Source: Haliscomenobacter sp. (GTDB lineage: Bacteria > Bacteroidota > Bacteroidia > Chitinophagales > Saprospiraceae). Taken from it: a stretch of DNA of 64,000 bases. Below the pieces are notes generated by a model, which was not told the origin of the DNA, did no database searches, and was given only the letters and a program-made list of their open reading frames with translations. The stretch is from contig NZ_JADKCX010000006.1 of the NCBI RefSeq assembly GCF_016718685.1, positions 62,001 through 126,000 of the forward strand, written 5' to 3'. The translations under genes and the position numbers were made by a program. Of the stretch, positions 26,448-34,312 are shown piece by piece (positions within the stretch are counted from its first letter, which is position 1; each line of letters starts with the position of its first letter).

Positions 26448-27254
26448 TTACCAAATCTGGTATTGTTCCAGCTGGATGGCCTCCCCGTAAAACAAACGGG
26501 TGGTCTCTTCAAAAGATTTGGTGTAATCGGAAACGTAAAAACGGTGGGGATGCCGCTTTTCAGGATTGAGCAATCCGTTTTGTGCAAGTTTTAAAGCCAC
26601 TTCTTCGGCCACAACCCTGGTAGAGTCAAAGACCTCGACCTGGTGTTGGAAATAATCGTCGATTTCCGGGCGGATCAAGGGATAATGGGTGCAGGCGAGT
26701 AAGAGGGCTTCAATGTCTACAAATCCAGGGTGCGCGAGGTACATATCCAAAATGGCCTTGCTGGCCTGGTTGTGTACAAAGCCTTCTTCAATCATCGGTG
26801 CCAGTAGTGGGGTTGCCAGGGATTCTACATTCAGCGTGGGTGATACCCGGTGTAGTTGTTTGTGGTAAATACCCGATTGTACGGTGGCTTTGGTTGCAAT
26901 CACGCCCACTTTGTCGAAGCCCCTTTTGGCAACTGCGCTCACTAAGGGGTCTACCACATTGACAAACAAGGCTTGATCCCGAAAAAACTCCAGGAGCACG
27001 TCATAACCCGCCGATGAAGCAGAATTACAAGCGACCACGATCATTTTACACCCTTGATCGAGCAGGAATTTACTAATGCGCAAACAATAATAGCGGATGG
27101 CGTCGGCAGATTTGTCGCCGTAAGGAAGGTGGGCTGTATCGCCAAAATAGATAATTTCTTCGTTCGGTAACTTTTTAACGATGGCATTGGCAACCGTTAA
27201 ACCTCCAATTCCAGAATCAAAAACGCCAATAGGTTGGGATGCGGTAGTCATCAT
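26448..27254 (-). CDS. murI: Glutamate racemase
   Basis: Interconverts L- and D-glutamate for peptidoglycan. The 268-residue protein has the N-terminal IGVFDSGIGGLTVA, the first catalytic Cys in VACNSASSAG and the second in LLACTHYPLI, plus GDTAHLPYG. The frame is open to 27317, but that extension runs through an inverted repeat, so the Met pair at 27254/27251 is taken as the start. It follows two skp-like genes on the same strand, the usual Bacteroidota order. Confidence 0.94.
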   Translation of the reverse strand: MMTTASQPIGVFDSGIGGLTVANAIVKKLPNEEIIYFGDTAHLPYGDKSADAIRYYCLRISKFLLDQGCKMIVVACNSASSAGYDVLLEFFRDQALFVNVVDPLVSAVAKRGFDKVGVIATKATVQSGIYHKQLHRVSPTLNVESLATPLLAPMIEEGFVHNQASKAILDMYLAHPGFVDIEALLLACTHYPLIRPEIDDYFQHQVEVFDSTRVVAEEVALKLAQNGLLNPEKRHPHRFYVSDYTKSFEETTRLFYGEAIQLEQYQIW

Positions 27255-27255
27255 T

Positions 27256-27351
27256 AAAGTTGAAGAGCTGAAAAGTTGAAGGGTTGAAAAGTTGCCAGTA
27301 TCCAGCACTCGCTGCAACTCTTCAACCTTTCAACCCTAAACTTTTCAACTT
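27256..27351. repeat. Octamer-periodic inverted repeat between skp and murI
   Basis: The left arm (27256-27295) reads as successive 8-mers AGTTGAAG, AGCTGAAA, AGTTGAAG, GGTTGAAA, AGTTGCCA. The right arm (27313-27351) is an imperfect complement (roughly 80%) ending one base before the skp stop codon at 27352. The whole repeat lies between two minus-strand genes. It has no U tract. Confidence 0.75.
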
Positions 27352-27864
27352 TTACTGCGTAAGTCCGAGCTTTTTCTTTACCAATGGAGCTACATCCATA
27401 GCTGCATCGAAATAAAGCAAAATGCCTTGGTCGAAGACGTACTGGTATCCATTTTCGGTTGCTACCGCTTTAACCGCAGCATTGAATTCATCCAAAATCG
27501 GCTTCAACAAAGCATCTCTTTTGGTTTGCAGTTGCTGCGTCATTTCTTGCTCGTAAGCCAGAATCTTTTGACGCTCTTCCTCCAACTTTTTTTCTTCTTC
27601 TTCCTGCGCCTTTGGTGGTACTTCACCAGCCTCTACTCTCTTCTGAAAGTCCTGTACTTTAGTCTGGAAGGCAGTGACCATATCCTGACCTTTCTTTTGC
27701 AATTGCTTTTGGAAAGCCTCCATGTCCGAATCGGCCTGCTTCACCTTTGGCAACTCTGCCATCAACGATTGAGAGTTGATGTAACCAAACTTCTGAGCTT
27801 GTAGAGCTACCGTACAAAGTAAAGCGATGATTAAAAAACTGCCAGTCTTCATAAACTTACTCAT
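27352..27864 (-). CDS. OmpH/Skp-family periplasmic chaperone (copy 1)
   Basis: A 170-residue exported protein with a signal peptide (ending VALQAQ) and the OmpH/Skp fold: a small beta body (KFGYINSQSLMAELP and a C-terminal YQYVFDQGILLYFDAAMDVAPLVKKKLG) connected by a long charged coiled coil (residues 45-115). Skp holds unfolded outer-membrane proteins in the periplasm. It is the downstream member of a tandem pair with the gene ending at 27934, consistent with ancestral duplication. Bacteroidota usually carry this pair beside bamA, but no bamA is seen here. Confidence 0.9.
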   Translation of the reverse strand: MSKFMKTGSFLIIALLCTVALQAQKFGYINSQSLMAELPKVKQADSDMEAFQKQLQKKGQDMVTAFQTKVQDFQKRVEAGEVPPKAQEEEEKKLEEERQKILAYEQEMTQQLQTKRDALLKPILDEFNAAVKAVATENGYQYVFDQGILLYFDAAMDVAPLVKKKLGLTQ

Positions 27865-27933
27865 TGTTGTCCGTATTTGCGATTATAAATTTTCGATCCG
27901 TTCGAAAACCGCGCAAAAATAATCTTTTTCGGA

Positions 27934-28464
27934 TTATTTCAAGCGATTGATAATATCCTCCGTCTTGTCGTACTGAGGGTTAGAAAAAATCATGCCCGCA
28001 GAGCCTCCTTTGTCGAAGATAAAATCGTAACCCCGTTCTTTGGCGTAGGCTTCAATCGCAGCGTAAACGCGGTCTTGAATGGGCTGCACCAGTTCTTTGC
28101 GGCGCAAGAAAAGATCTCCGTCGGGAGAAAAGCGTTTGCGTTGCATTTCGCGCACTTCTTTTTCCTTGTTCATGATCTCATCTTCACGTTGCCTGCGAGC
28201 CTCATCACTCAAAAGGACTTGCTCCGCTTGAAAACGGTTGTATAGGCTCTTAATTTTGTCGTATTCCTGCGCAATTTCTTGCCGCCAACGGGATGCCATT
28301 TTGTCCAATTCCTCTTCGGCAGCCTTGTATTCGCCGACACTTTCGAGGATACGGGATACATCCACACTGGCAATGCGTTGCGCCTGAACCGCCATGGCGA
28401 AGGCTGGAACTAAGGCCAGTACCAATAATGCTTTCTTAATGAGGTTGAATGTTTGCTCCTTCAT
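27934..28464 (-). CDS. OmpH/Skp-family periplasmic chaperone (copy 2)
   Basis: A 176-residue homologue of its neighbour. It has a signal peptide (MKEQTFNLIKKALLVLALVP.., cleavage after AVQAQ), the start RIASVDVSRILESVGEY, a long coiled-coil arm (about residues 50-115), and the closing strand GYDFIFDKGGSAGMIF. The frame is open to 28758, but that extension lacks a signal peptide and crosses an inverted repeat. ATG 28464 is therefore the start. It lies 69 nt upstream of copy 1 on the same strand, probably one transcript. Confidence 0.9.
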   Translation of the reverse strand: MKEQTFNLIKKALLVLALVPAFAMAVQAQRIASVDVSRILESVGEYKAAEEELDKMASRWRQEIAQEYDKIKSLYNRFQAEQVLLSDEARRQREDEIMNKEKEVREMQRKRFSPDGDLFLRRKELVQPIQDRVYAAIEAYAKERGYDFIFDKGGSAGMIFSNPQYDKTEDIINRLK

Positions 28465-28573
28465 GGAAGTTTCTTTTTGTTTTTGTGACGAAAATATGCG
28501 ATAATGTAACGGAAAGTAAGTCGAAAAGGAAAGGGGAAGTGCCGGGTTTAACGAATGCTTAACCAAGGGGAGG

Positions 28574-28680
28574 GCTTGAGGGTTCGTGAGTTCGAAGGTT
28601 CGAGGGCTCCAGGCCATACCCTGACTGTGGTTTGTACCCCCGAACTCACGAACCCTCGAACTCACATACCTACGAACCCT
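28574..28680. repeat. Octamer-periodic inverted repeat at the mscS 3' end
   Basis: The left arm reads GCTTGAGG, GTTCGTGA, GTTCGAAG, GTTCGAGG. The right arm reads CGAACTCA, CGAACCCT, CGAACTCA, CATACCTA, CGAACCCT. The core 28578-28594 pairs perfectly over 17 bp with 28641-28657. The right arm runs through the mscS stop codon (28670-28672) into its last codons. Confidence 0.78.
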
Positions 28681-30025
28681 TCCTCTCCCAATTCCTAACC
28701 CAAACATCTGTCTGGGTGTAAGGGATTTCGATTTTATTTTCGCGAAACTTTTGCTCAATGCCTAGACGAATGTCACTTTTTACATTTTCAATGAGCATAA
28801 ATTCATTCGACCAGAAATAGACTTCAAAATCCAGGCTGGAAGAGCCGAACAGCACCAGACGGGCACTGACTTCGGGGGTGGGTAACACTTTAGGGTGATT
28901 TTGGGCAACTTCTTTGAGTAATTTCATGACCAGTTGGTGTGTCTGCCCCATAGGCAACACCTACCTCTACCTGAAACGAGCGAGGTCATCACCGTGGCTC
29001 CAGTTCGTCACATTGTTGACGACCAACATGGAATTGGGAACAATTACACTGCGGTTGTCACGGGTTTGTACTACCGAAGTACGCGGACCGATGCGGCGTA
29101 CTTTTCCGACCAGCCCGTCGATTTCAACCCAATCGCCTACTTCTATAGAGCGCTCAAAAAGCAGTAAAATCCCGGAAAAAAAATCGTTGAAAGTTTGCTG
29201 CAAACCTATCCCCACCCCTACGAGCAAAGCAACTGCACCACCCGCAATTACGGTGATATTGACCCCTACAAAATGCAGTGCAATGAGGCCTGCAACAAAA
29301 TAAACAAGGTAGTTGACCAACTGATTAAAGGCGAACTGGGAACCAATGTTGATGTTCCTGCGCCGGTAAAAATTACCCAAAAAAAGATGCACGACTATCC
29401 AAATGACCAACTGAGCCAGTAGAATGACCAGCGCGGCACCCAATACATTGGAGATCCGCAAAGCGTAGAGGTTTTTTCCGATTTTTCCCTCAAAAAATGT
29501 AAAATCGGTATTAAACAGGCGCAACAAGAACAAACAGGTCATTACATACACCGCATATTTGATGTAGCGGTTGGAGGTATTCCAGGTACGTTGAAGGCCG
29601 CTGGTACCACCCATGAGGATGGGGTTTTTTAAATTTTCTTGCGCTTTGAAAAAACCACGTAAGATCACCCGTCCCAAAATGAGGTCGACGATGAAGGCAA
29701 TTTGCCACAACATCAAGCCCTGTATCAACGTAGATACATTGATCCGGCGAATTTGATCTTCATATAAGGTATGATCCATCTTGCTGACCCACATCCAGCT
29801 TAGTACAATTCCATATAAAAACAGGGGTTGAAATCGCCGACGAACCTGCCTGCGCCGAGCCTGTTCTACCTGGAAACGCCGAAACAATTTGGGCAAAATC
29901 CAGAACAAAACCAACCAATCGAGTATCAACAAGCCAAGCACCAATAAAATGCCAAGTGTTAATTGTCCTCCACTTATTTGGAAACTACCTACTTGGAAGA
30001 GTATTTTGGACCAGAAGTTTTCCAT
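28670..30025 (-). CDS. Small-conductance mechanosensitive channel (MscS family), apparent double indel
   Basis: A membrane channel that opens under tension during hypoosmotic shock. Several N-terminal helices (residues 15-200) precede the MscS pore helix and beta domain: TVIAGGAVALLVGVGIGLQQTFNDFFSGILLLFER, then VGDWVEIDGLVGKVRRIGPR and VIVPNSMLVVNNVTNWSHGDD. After DDLARFR the frame stops at 28967. The conserved next strand VEVGVAYGADT is in another frame, and the original frame resumes at QLVMKLLKEV. Two compensating single-base indels about 30 nt apart (about 28935-28970) explain this. With both repaired the protein is about 451 residues. The start MENFWSKILF (30025) is preferred to an upstream Met at 30076. 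Confidence 0.83.
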
Positions 30026-30092
30026 ATTCGTTAATTCAACACAAGTATTAGACTTTAGGAACATAAAGTCTATCAAAGAACGCTAAAAAAAA

Positions 30093-31718
30093 ATGATCAT
30101 CCAAGGCCAGATCATCGATATTCATTTGCGTCGGATTTTTCCGGGGGAAGTACAAGTTTCTCAAGGACGCATCAAAGGCATTCGCCCCTTGGCTTCGGCC
30201 CCCCAACGGTATATCCTGCCGGGTTTGGTAGACGCTCATGTACACATCGAAAGTTCGATGCTGGTGCCTTCTGAATTCGCACGTTTGGCTGTAGTACACG
30301 GCACAGTGGCTACGGTATCCGATCCGCACGAAATTGCCAATGTTTTGGGCATTGCTGGTGTGGAATACATGATCCAAAATGGGCGATTGACTCCCTTTAA
30401 GTTTTATTTTGGTGCACCATCCTGTGTGCCCGCTACGGGTTTTGAAAGCGCCGGAGCCAGTATTGATGCCAGTGGAGTCAGAACGTTGCTCAACATGCCA
30501 GAAATCAAATACCTGGCCGAAATGATGAATTATCCCGGCGTGTTGATGGCGGATAAAGAGGTGATGGCCAAAATCAGCATCGCCCAGCAATTGGGCAAAC
30601 CCATCGATGGGCATGCCCCAGGAGTAATTGGCGTGGACGCTCAACGGTATTTTGGCGCAGGCATCAGCACCGATCACGAGTGTTTTACTTACGAAGAAGC
30701 ACTTGAAAAACTAAAACTGGGGGTAAAAATCATCATCAGGGAAGGAAGCGCCGCCAAAAATTTTAATGCCCTGATTGAACTTTTGCCGCAATACCCCGCT
30801 CAAATCATGTTTTGTTCGGACGATAAACACCCCGATGATTTGATCAATGGGCACATCAACCAGTTGATTGCGCGGGCACTGATGAATGGCTGTGATCTGT
30901 ACGATACCATCCGGGCAGCTACGCTTAATCCAGTGCAACATTATCACCTGGAAGTGGGTTTGTTGCGCGAAGGTGATCCGGCTGATTTGATCATAGTGGA
31001 GGATTTGAGCACTTTTGAAGTCGTTGAAACCTACATCAATGGCCAAATGGTGGCCCGCCGGGGGCAAACCCTGCTGGACGCTGTCAAAGCCGAGGTGCCT
31101 AACCATTTTAATACCGAAATAAAAACCCCTGCAGACTTTGTGGTAAAAGCCCGGACAGGAGCTGCAGTAAGGGTCATCGAAGCTTTGAACGGGGAGATCG
31201 TAACCCGGAGTACAACCGTTAAATTACCGATTAGCAAAGGTTGTGTATGCAGTGACCCTGCTCAGGATGTGCTAAAGATTGCGGTAGTCAATCGGTACAA
31301 AAACGCTGCTCCGGCCATCGCGTTCATCAAAAACTTTGGACTAAAAGAAGGCGCCATTGCTTCCTGCGTTGGGCATGATTCGCACAACATCATTGCGGTT
31401 GGGGTTGATGATGTCTCCCTTTGTGCCGCAGTCAATGCCATCATCCGCAACCGGGGCGGTATCTCGGCGGTCAATGCGGAGGGTGAAAAAGTTTTGCCCC
31501 TGCCCGTCGCGGGCATCATGACCAATGCTGATGGTTACCAAACCGCCAAATTGTACAGCGAAATTGATGGGTTTGTCAAAAACACACTAGGGTCTACGCT
31601 GAGTGCACCATTTATGACCTTGTCCTTCATGGCCCTGTTGGTCATTCCCGACCTCAAAATCAGTGATTTGGGTTTGTTCAGTGGGAAAGAATTCTCCTTT
31701 GTAGAACTGTTTATATGA
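30093..31718 (+). CDS. ade: Adenine deaminase
   Basis: Converts adenine to hypoxanthine for purine salvage. The 541-residue amidohydrolase has LPGLVDAHVHIESSML (metal-binding HxH), DGHAPGV and TDHECF in the barrel, and MFCSDDKHPDDL (catalytic Asp region). GLLREGDPADLIIVED precedes the C-terminal adenine-deaminase domain (CVGHDSHNIIAVG, about residue 425). hpt begins at the far end of this window and would use the product. It is divergent from mscS. Confidence 0.95.
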   Translation: MIIQGQIIDIHLRRIFPGEVQVSQGRIKGIRPLASAPQRYILPGLVDAHVHIESSMLVPSEFARLAVVHGTVATVSDPHEIANVLGIAGVEYMIQNGRLTPFKFYFGAPSCVPATGFESAGASIDASGVRTLLNMPEIKYLAEMMNYPGVLMADKEVMAKISIAQQLGKPIDGHAPGVIGVDAQRYFGAGISTDHECFTYEEALEKLKLGVKIIIREGSAAKNFNALIELLPQYPAQIMFCSDDKHPDDLINGHINQLIARALMNGCDLYDTIRAATLNPVQHYHLEVGLLREGDPADLIIVEDLSTFEVVETYINGQMVARRGQTLLDAVKAEVPNHFNTEIKTPADFVVKARTGAAVRVIEALNGEIVTRSTTVKLPISKGCVCSDPAQDVLKIAVVNRYKNAAPAIAFIKNFGLKEGAIASCVGHDSHNIIAVGVDDVSLCAAVNAIIRNRGGISAVNAEGEKVLPLPVAGIMTNADGYQTAKLYSEIDGFVKNTLGSTLSAPFMTLSFMALLVIPDLKISDLGLFSGKEFSFVELFI

Positions 31719-31790
31719 GTGCTAGCACTTAAAATAGTCTGGTTGCAACAAGTCCCTTATCTTTGTACCGCAAAAATTAATTCAAGGTCC

Positions 31791-32459
31791 ATGCAAATTT
31801 TCGCCAAAATCATTTCCATCTTGTTCCACCCATTGTTGGTTCTCACCTATATGTTGGTGGTATTTCTGCTGGTCAATCCCTATCTTTTTGGCGTCCACAA
31901 TATTCAGGAGCCTTTTGGAATGCAGTTGATTCTGCGGGTATTCTTGTCTTCTTTTTTCATCCCCATGGTTGCGGTGCTGATGCTCCATTTCACAGGTTTG
32001 GTTCAATCTATGGAGATGCCCCAACGCGAGCAGCGGATCGGGCCATATATTGTCACCGGAATTTTTTACCTCTGGTTGTTCCGCAATTTGTTAGACAATA
32101 CCACGGTTCCGCGTTTGTTTACCAGTTTTGTGCTGGGCGCAACGATCGCGCTTTTTTTGGCTTTTTTTATTAATCTTTTTTCCAAAATCAGTGCCCATGC
32201 AGTGGGTATGGGTGGGGTAATCGGTATGCTGCTCTTGCTCATGGCCTATTTTCCACAATACGACAGCATTGTGCTTCAACTTCGGGGAGGAAATGTGGTA
32301 GAGATCAGCCTAACCGTAATGCTGCTATTGGTCATCGTGATTGCCGGACTGGTTGGTACCTCCCGCCTGAGTTTAAAAGCGCACCAACCGATGGATTTGT
32401 ACGGAGGGTATGCCATCGGCCTGATTGGACAGTTTTTGGCCCTGCGGTTCATCATGTAA
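31791..32459 (+). CDS. Membrane protein with degenerate PAP2-like motifs
   Basis: A 222-residue protein with about six membrane helices, not firmly assigned. Three short motifs fall in the order and spacing of the PAP2 phosphatase signature: a basic stretch QREQRIGP (about residue 79), SAHAVGMGG in place of PSGH (about 134), and SRLSLKAH with the SRx5H pattern (about 194). This suggests a divergent lipid phosphatase or phosphotransferase, which is inference. ATG 31791 is chosen because helix 1 follows at once. TATCTTTG at 31758-31765 matches the -7 box. A 12-bp palindrome AGTGCTAGCACT overlaps the ade stop. Confidence 0.6.
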   Translation: MQIFAKIISILFHPLLVLTYMLVVFLLVNPYLFGVHNIQEPFGMQLILRVFLSSFFIPMVAVLMLHFTGLVQSMEMPQREQRIGPYIVTGIFYLWLFRNLLDNTTVPRLFTSFVLGATIALFLAFFINLFSKISAHAVGMGGVIGMLLLLMAYFPQYDSIVLQLRGGNVVEISLTVMLLLVIVIAGLVGTSRLSLKAHQPMDLYGGYAIGLIGQFLALRFIM

Positions 32460-32498
32460 GGTGGGATAAAAGAGGTCGCGTAATTGGCTTAATGTCGT

Positions 32499-32527
32499 TT
32501 TGTATTGTTTTTTTGCCAATACTTTTG
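32499..32527 (+). promoter_or_regulatory. Bacteroidota-type promoter of the OmpA-domain gene
   Basis: TTTG (32499-32502), 17 nt, then TACTTTTG (32520-32527) fits the Bacteroidota primary sigma consensus TTTG/TAnnTTTG. The predicted start near 32534 leaves about 20 nt before the ATG at 32556. Confidence 0.6.
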
Positions 32528-32555
32528 CATCTTCGGCAGCGAAAACCCGCTGACC

Positions 32556-32987
32556 ATGAAAGGATTATTCTACACCTTTTTGTTTTTGATCAATTGCACC
32601 TGGGCTTTTGGTCAAGAGACCATCATCAGCGATGGAAAAGCCCCCTATCACATCTTCAGCATTTATTTTGGGGGAGGTTCACATTACATTGATCAAGAAC
32701 AAATCGATGCCTTGTACAAATGGTTGGACGGCATCCCGGAGGTAGATAGCCACGACGTTAGCATCCACGGACATACGGATAACATCGGTGGTGCAGAGTA
32801 CAATCAATGGCTCTCGCAAATGCGCTCCGACAATACCCTGCAAAAATTATTGGACAAGGGTTTGCGCACTGAGATGATTTCCATTCGGGATTTTGGACAA
32901 TTCAACCCACTTTTTGACAATTCAACCTGGGAAGGACGCAGGAAAAACCGGCGGGTGGACATTATTGTTTGGCCGCCAATACAATAA
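32556..32987 (+). CDS. Secreted OmpA-domain protein
   Basis: A 143-residue exported protein consisting of a signal peptide (to ..TWAFGQ) and a single OmpA-like peptidoglycan-binding domain (residues 32-143). Its signature is VSIHGHTDNIGGAEYNQWLSQMRSDN and a closing GRRKNRRVDIIV. It has no barrel or lipobox, so it may be a free periplasmic protein or anchored by a partner. The ATG at 32556 is preferred over one at 32505 because it opens the signal peptide and lies just downstream of a good promoter. Confidence 0.85.
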   Translation: MKGLFYTFLFLINCTWAFGQETIISDGKAPYHIFSIYFGGGSHYIDQEQIDALYKWLDGIPEVDSHDVSIHGHTDNIGGAEYNQWLSQMRSDNTLQKLLDKGLRTEMISIRDFGQFNPLFDNSTWEGRRKNRRVDIIVWPPIQ

Positions 32988-33043
32988 ATCCGTGATTGCT
33001 TTTTAAGCAGAGAAACCTTTTTTGTGAAAAATAATACCTCTAG

Positions 33044-34176
33044 TCAATACACCGTAGCTTTCAAAATCGACTCGTAATACGCCTCGTACTTTGGCAAAAT
33101 CTCCTGGATGTCAAATCGTTTCGCCTGGGCCAGGGCGTTCTCTCGGAACCGTGCCAGGACTTCATCATCGCTCAAAATGAAAATGGCATGCCGTGCCATA
33201 TCTTCTACATCGCCAACGTTGCTCAGAAAACCCGTTTCGCCATGAATGTTCACTTCGGGCAGACCGCCCGCGTTGGTAGAAATTACGGGCACTTCACAAG
33301 CCATGGCCTCAAGGGCCGCCAAGCCAAAACTTTCGCTCTCAGAAGGCATGATGAATACATCAGCTACAGCCATCAATTCTTCAATGGCGTCTTGTTTGCC
33401 CAGAAAACGTACGTCATCAATAATGTCTAGTTCACGGCAGAGGTCTTCGGCAGCACGGCGTTCCGGGCCGTCACCGATGAAGAGCAATTTGGATGGCATC
33501 TGCTGATTGACGCGGTAAAACACCTGTACCACATCGTTGATGCGTTTTACCTTGCGGAAATTGGAGACGTGGATGAGAATCCGTTCTCCTTTGGGTGCAA
33601 TCGCTTTTTTGAAATGGTCTTTGTTGCTTTTGCGGAAGCGCGAAAAATCAATAAAGTTGTAAATCACTTCAATCTCGCGGGTGAGGTTGAAGGTATCGTA
33701 CGTTTGTTGACGCAGGCTTTCGGACACAGCGGTTACACCATCCGATTTGTTGATGGAAAACTCAACCACCGGGGCAAAAGATTTGTCTTTGCCTACCAAC
33801 GTGATGTCGGTACCATGTAGGGTAGTGACCACCGGGATGTAACGACCCTGGGTCAGCAGGATTTTTTGGCCATGTAGGCCACCGCTGCGTGCGGGATGGC
33901 ATAGTGTACATGCAGCAGATCAAGGCCTTCGTGCTGCACCACATCGACCAGTTTGCTGGTGAGTGCGGTATCATATGGCGTATATTCAAAGAGCGGATAC
34001 TGCTCGGTATCTACTTCATGGAAATATACATTTTCGTGGAAATGGGTGAGACGAGCTGGACGTTTATAGGTGATGAAATGGATTTCGTGTCCATTTCTGG
34101 CCAAAGCAATGCCTAATTCCGTCGCCAATACGCCGCTACCGCCATAAGTGGGGTAACATACAATACCAATTTTCAT
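33044..34176 (-). CDS. bshA: N-acetyl-alpha-D-glucosaminyl L-malate synthase BshA, one frameshift
   Basis: First enzyme of bacillithiol synthesis: a GT4 glycosyltransferase joining GlcNAc from UDP-GlcNAc to L-malate. The N-terminal part (MKIGIVCYPTYGGSGVLATELG, LLHVHYAIPHAAVAYMAKK) ends in a stop. The rest continues in another frame as ILLTQGRYIPVVTTLHGTDITLVG to the end, including MPSESESFGLAALEAMACEVPVI. The break sits in a run of six A on the coding strand (33862-33867 on the + strand). One more A restores a 377-residue protein of normal length. Transcriptional slippage is conceivable, but a homopolymer miscall is simpler. Confidence 0.92.
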
Positions 34177-34312
34177 ACCTATCAGGTTTCTAAGAGCTTG
34201 TCTAAGTAGGTTTCCAGGTTCGTTGTGGAATCTTGTTATGGATACAATTGAACGGGTAAAAAGTTGAATCATGCAACAGCGCTTGCCTTAAAACTCAGGC
34301 AATAAAAAATCA

